Assembly (NCBI RefSeq): GCF_001679665.1
Contig: NZ_CP013244.1
Coordinates: forward strand, 496,001-560,000
Direction: 5' to 3'
From: Candidatus Viadribacter manganicus
GTDB taxonomy: Bacteria > Pseudomonadota > Alphaproteobacteria > Caulobacterales > Aquidulcibacteraceae
Length of the DNA: 64,000 bases
How positions within the stretch are numbered: position 1 is the stretch's first letter; each line of letters starts with the position of its first letter. The notes beneath the pieces were generated by a model. It did no database searches. It was not told the origin of the DNA and saw nothing but the letters and a program-made list of their open reading frames with translations. Both the position numbers and the translations under genes were made by a program. Shown one piece after another: positions 62,590 to 64,000 of this stretch.

Positions 62590-62612
62590 AACCGGCCAAA
62601 TCTGACTGCGCC

Positions 62613-63149
62613 TTACTTCCGCACCTTCGGCTCGCCGAGCGTCATGAAGATCACAGGGCCTTCAGTCGGCGCCCGATAGACGCCGTGCGAGCCATTTACC
62701 TTCATCGCCAGCGCGGTCATGTGCCAAGCGCCCTTCTCGTCCATGCGCAACCAGCGCTGCGTCAGCTCGTCGATGCCGTGCTTGTCGCCAAACCAGCGCG
62801 TGCGCTCGGCATCATTGCGCAGACGCTGCACAACCATCGGGTGATCCCAGGCCCAGCGGAAAATCTCCGTACGCGGATTCCAAGCGCCAATGATCTGCAC
62901 CGGCGCTGTGACCATCGCGCCGTCCTTACGCTCGAACTGAATGATGCCGGCGTTCTGATCGACGACCCAAGGCGCTGTATCAAGCTTCAGCTTCCGTGAA
63001 AGCCAACGCTGCCGGTTCAGAAGATCGATCCAGCTTTCTGCAAAGAAGCGATCGACATCGACCTCTTCTCCGCCCCACGGCACCAGCGCGCCGACAGGCG
63101 CACGCGGTTCAGCCGTTCGCGCGGACGCTTTGCGCTTCGTTTTGAGCAT
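62613..63149 (-). CDS. DUF6882-like protein
   Basis: A 178-residue cytoplasmic protein. Conserved features are FFAESWIDLLNRQRWLSRKL, WVVDQNAGIIQFERKDGAMV, the core AWNPRTEIFRWAWDHPMV, DELTQRWLRMDEKGAWHMTA and the GVYRAPTEGPVIFMTLGEP end, which match the general DUF6882 layout. Family function is unknown. It is the first gene of a two-gene unit with the lipoprotein downstream. Confidence 0.75.
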   Translation of the reverse strand: MLKTKRKASARTAEPRAPVGALVPWGGEEVDVDRFFAESWIDLLNRQRWLSRKLKLDTAPWVVDQNAGIIQFERKDGAMVTAPVQIIGAWNPRTEIFRWAWDHPMVVQRLRNDAERTRWFGDKHGIDELTQRWLRMDEKGAWHMTALAMKVNGSHGVYRAPTEGPVIFMTLGEPKVRK

Positions 63150-63252
63150 GCGCTCCCGTTGATCCCCAGCGCCCCAAGCCGTTTGTGGATAAGAGCAATT
63201 CCCCCAGCGCGGGTAAAGTCATTTCGACATGGGGGTCCTCAGCAAGCCCGCC

Positions 63253-64000
63253 CTAGGCCCCTTCGTCGCCCTTTTTGCGTCCGCCGCGCCCGATCGTGAG
63301 CGCTTTGATCACGCCGCGCATGGTCTGCGCCTCCTGCTGGGTCAACCGCGCGCGCATGAACATCGACCGCAGATTGCGTTTCATCAGCGGCGCCTTGTCC
63401 ATCGGATGAAAGAAGCGCCCGTGCTCGAGCTCAGCTTCCAAATGCGCGAACAGGCCGTCGAGTTCTTCCTGCGTCGCTGGCGGGTTGTCGCCCTGAAACC
63501 AGACCGGTGCGTCGGTCTCCTGGCGCGCCTCAGCATAAGCGTAAGCAAAAACCGCCACCGCGTTCGCAAGGTTCAACGACGCAAATCCTGGGTTGACCGG
63601 CAGCGTCAAGATCGCATCGGCGCGCGCCACTTCGTCAGTCTCCATACCCGAAGCCTCGGGCCCAAACATCACAACCGGACGTTCCCCGGCCGCGATCGCC
63701 GCGCGCAGTTTTGAAGCGGCCTCGCGCGGCCCCCAAACTGGCTTCTCCAAACCCCGCGGCCGCGCCGTCGCCGCCAAGACCAAAGTCGCGTCGGAAAGCG
63801 CCTCCTCAACCGACCACTCGACCCGAGCCGCCTTCAGCACGGTGTCGGCGCCGACCGCCACTTGCTCAGCCTTCGGGTTCGGCCAACGATCCCGCGGCGC
63901 CACCAGCCGCAGCGACACCAGCCCGAAATTCAAGAGCACCCGCGCCACCGCGCCGATATTCTCCCCCATCTGTGGCCGCAGCAGACACACAGCCGGCCAT
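63253..64000 (-). CDS. trmJ: tRNA/rRNA methyltransferase TrmJ-like (5' end outside the window)
   Basis: SPOUT-class 2'-O-methyltransferase that modifies position 32 of tRNAs. The frame is open to the end of the window (WPAVCLLRPQMGENIGAVAR), so the first residues lie beyond it. Motif 2 region VMFGPEASGMETDEVARAD and motif 3 LPVNPGFASLNLANAVAVFAYAY carry the SAM-binding trefoil knot. A C-terminal extension RRNL-like KRNLRSMFMRARLTQQEAQT fits TrmJ. The preceding genomic region is not available. Confidence 0.92.
   Translation of the reverse strand, partial: WPAVCLLRPQMGENIGAVARVLLNFGLVSLRLVAPRDRWPNPKAEQVAVGADTVLKAARVEWSVEEALSDATLVLAATARPRGLEKPVWGPREAASKLRAAIAAGERPVVMFGPEASGMETDEVARADAILTLPVNPGFASLNLANAVAVFAYAYAEARQETDAPVWFQGDNPPATQEELDGLFAHLEAELEHGRFFHPMDKAPLMKRNLRSMFMRARLTQQEAQTMRGVIKALTIGRGGRKKGDEGA

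Overview
The window reads as one continuous piece of chromosome from a high-GC alphaproteobacterium, most likely Caulobacterales/Hyphomonadaceae. The reasons are a PleC-type kinase beside pepN, a MucR regulator, two DUF2336 proteins, FeuP/FeuQ-like regulators and an alphaproteobacterial cytochrome c maturation order. This placement is inferred from protein families and gene order, not from a search. No tRNA, rRNA, CRISPR array, insertion sequence or intact prophage was seen. Most genes are chromosomal housekeeping or envelope genes.

Layout. 1-4.4 kb, + strand: the 3' part of pepN, then a PleC-like kinase. 4.4-19.6 kb, - strand: an ECF sigma / anti-sigma / periplasmic sensor trio; glnE with a two-component pair and a DegP protease; ccmI-ccmE-ccmF-ccmH; feuP-feuQ with a small PepSY protein in the position of rhizobial FeuN; and a CbpA-like DnaJ protein. 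19.7-20.8 kb: the broken 3' part of a gene transfer agent (GTA) tail protein. 21-26.5 kb, + strand: a bifunctional penicillin-binding protein, an Uup-like ABC-F ATPase, a PAN-domain secreted protein and DUF2336. 26.7-33.4 kb: prfC, DUF1491, a DivJ/PleC-like membrane kinase, two secreted proteins of unknown function, sufE, a frameshifted DUF6456 gene and mucR.

33.5-40.7 kb holds a nine-gene operon, overlapping end to end, for an Mrp-like cation/proton antiporter. Its composition is atypical: E-F-G-MbhD-B-C, then three MrpA/D-type subunits, two of which lack the usual proton-path Glu/Lys pair, plus a small membrane protein. 40.8-47.6 kb: a second DUF2336 protein, an MFS transporter, and an exbB-exbD-exbD-tonB-tonB-tonB operon. 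48-54 kb: bolA-grxD, a secreted S9 peptidase, an HtrA-like protease without a signal peptide, DUF502, PPK2 and rpsD. 54-59.6 kb: a lipoprotein, a tandem pair of unknown small proteins whose second copy is broken against bfr, bfd-bfr under a Fur-box-like dyad, an SRPBCC protein, and an operon of three single-pass membrane proteins of which two are clear DUF6090 members. 59.7-64 kb: rimO, small secreted proteins and lipoproteins, DUF6882, and trmJ running off the end.

Much of the first 19 kb deals with envelope quality and respiration: cytochrome c maturation, DegP, and three envelope-sensing regulators. The exb/ton operon, bfd-bfr and sufE/bolA/grxD concern iron uptake, storage and Fe-S metabolism. 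The best candidates for undescribed biology are the atypical Mrp complex, the triple membrane-protein operon, the triple TonB set and the solitary GTA remnant.
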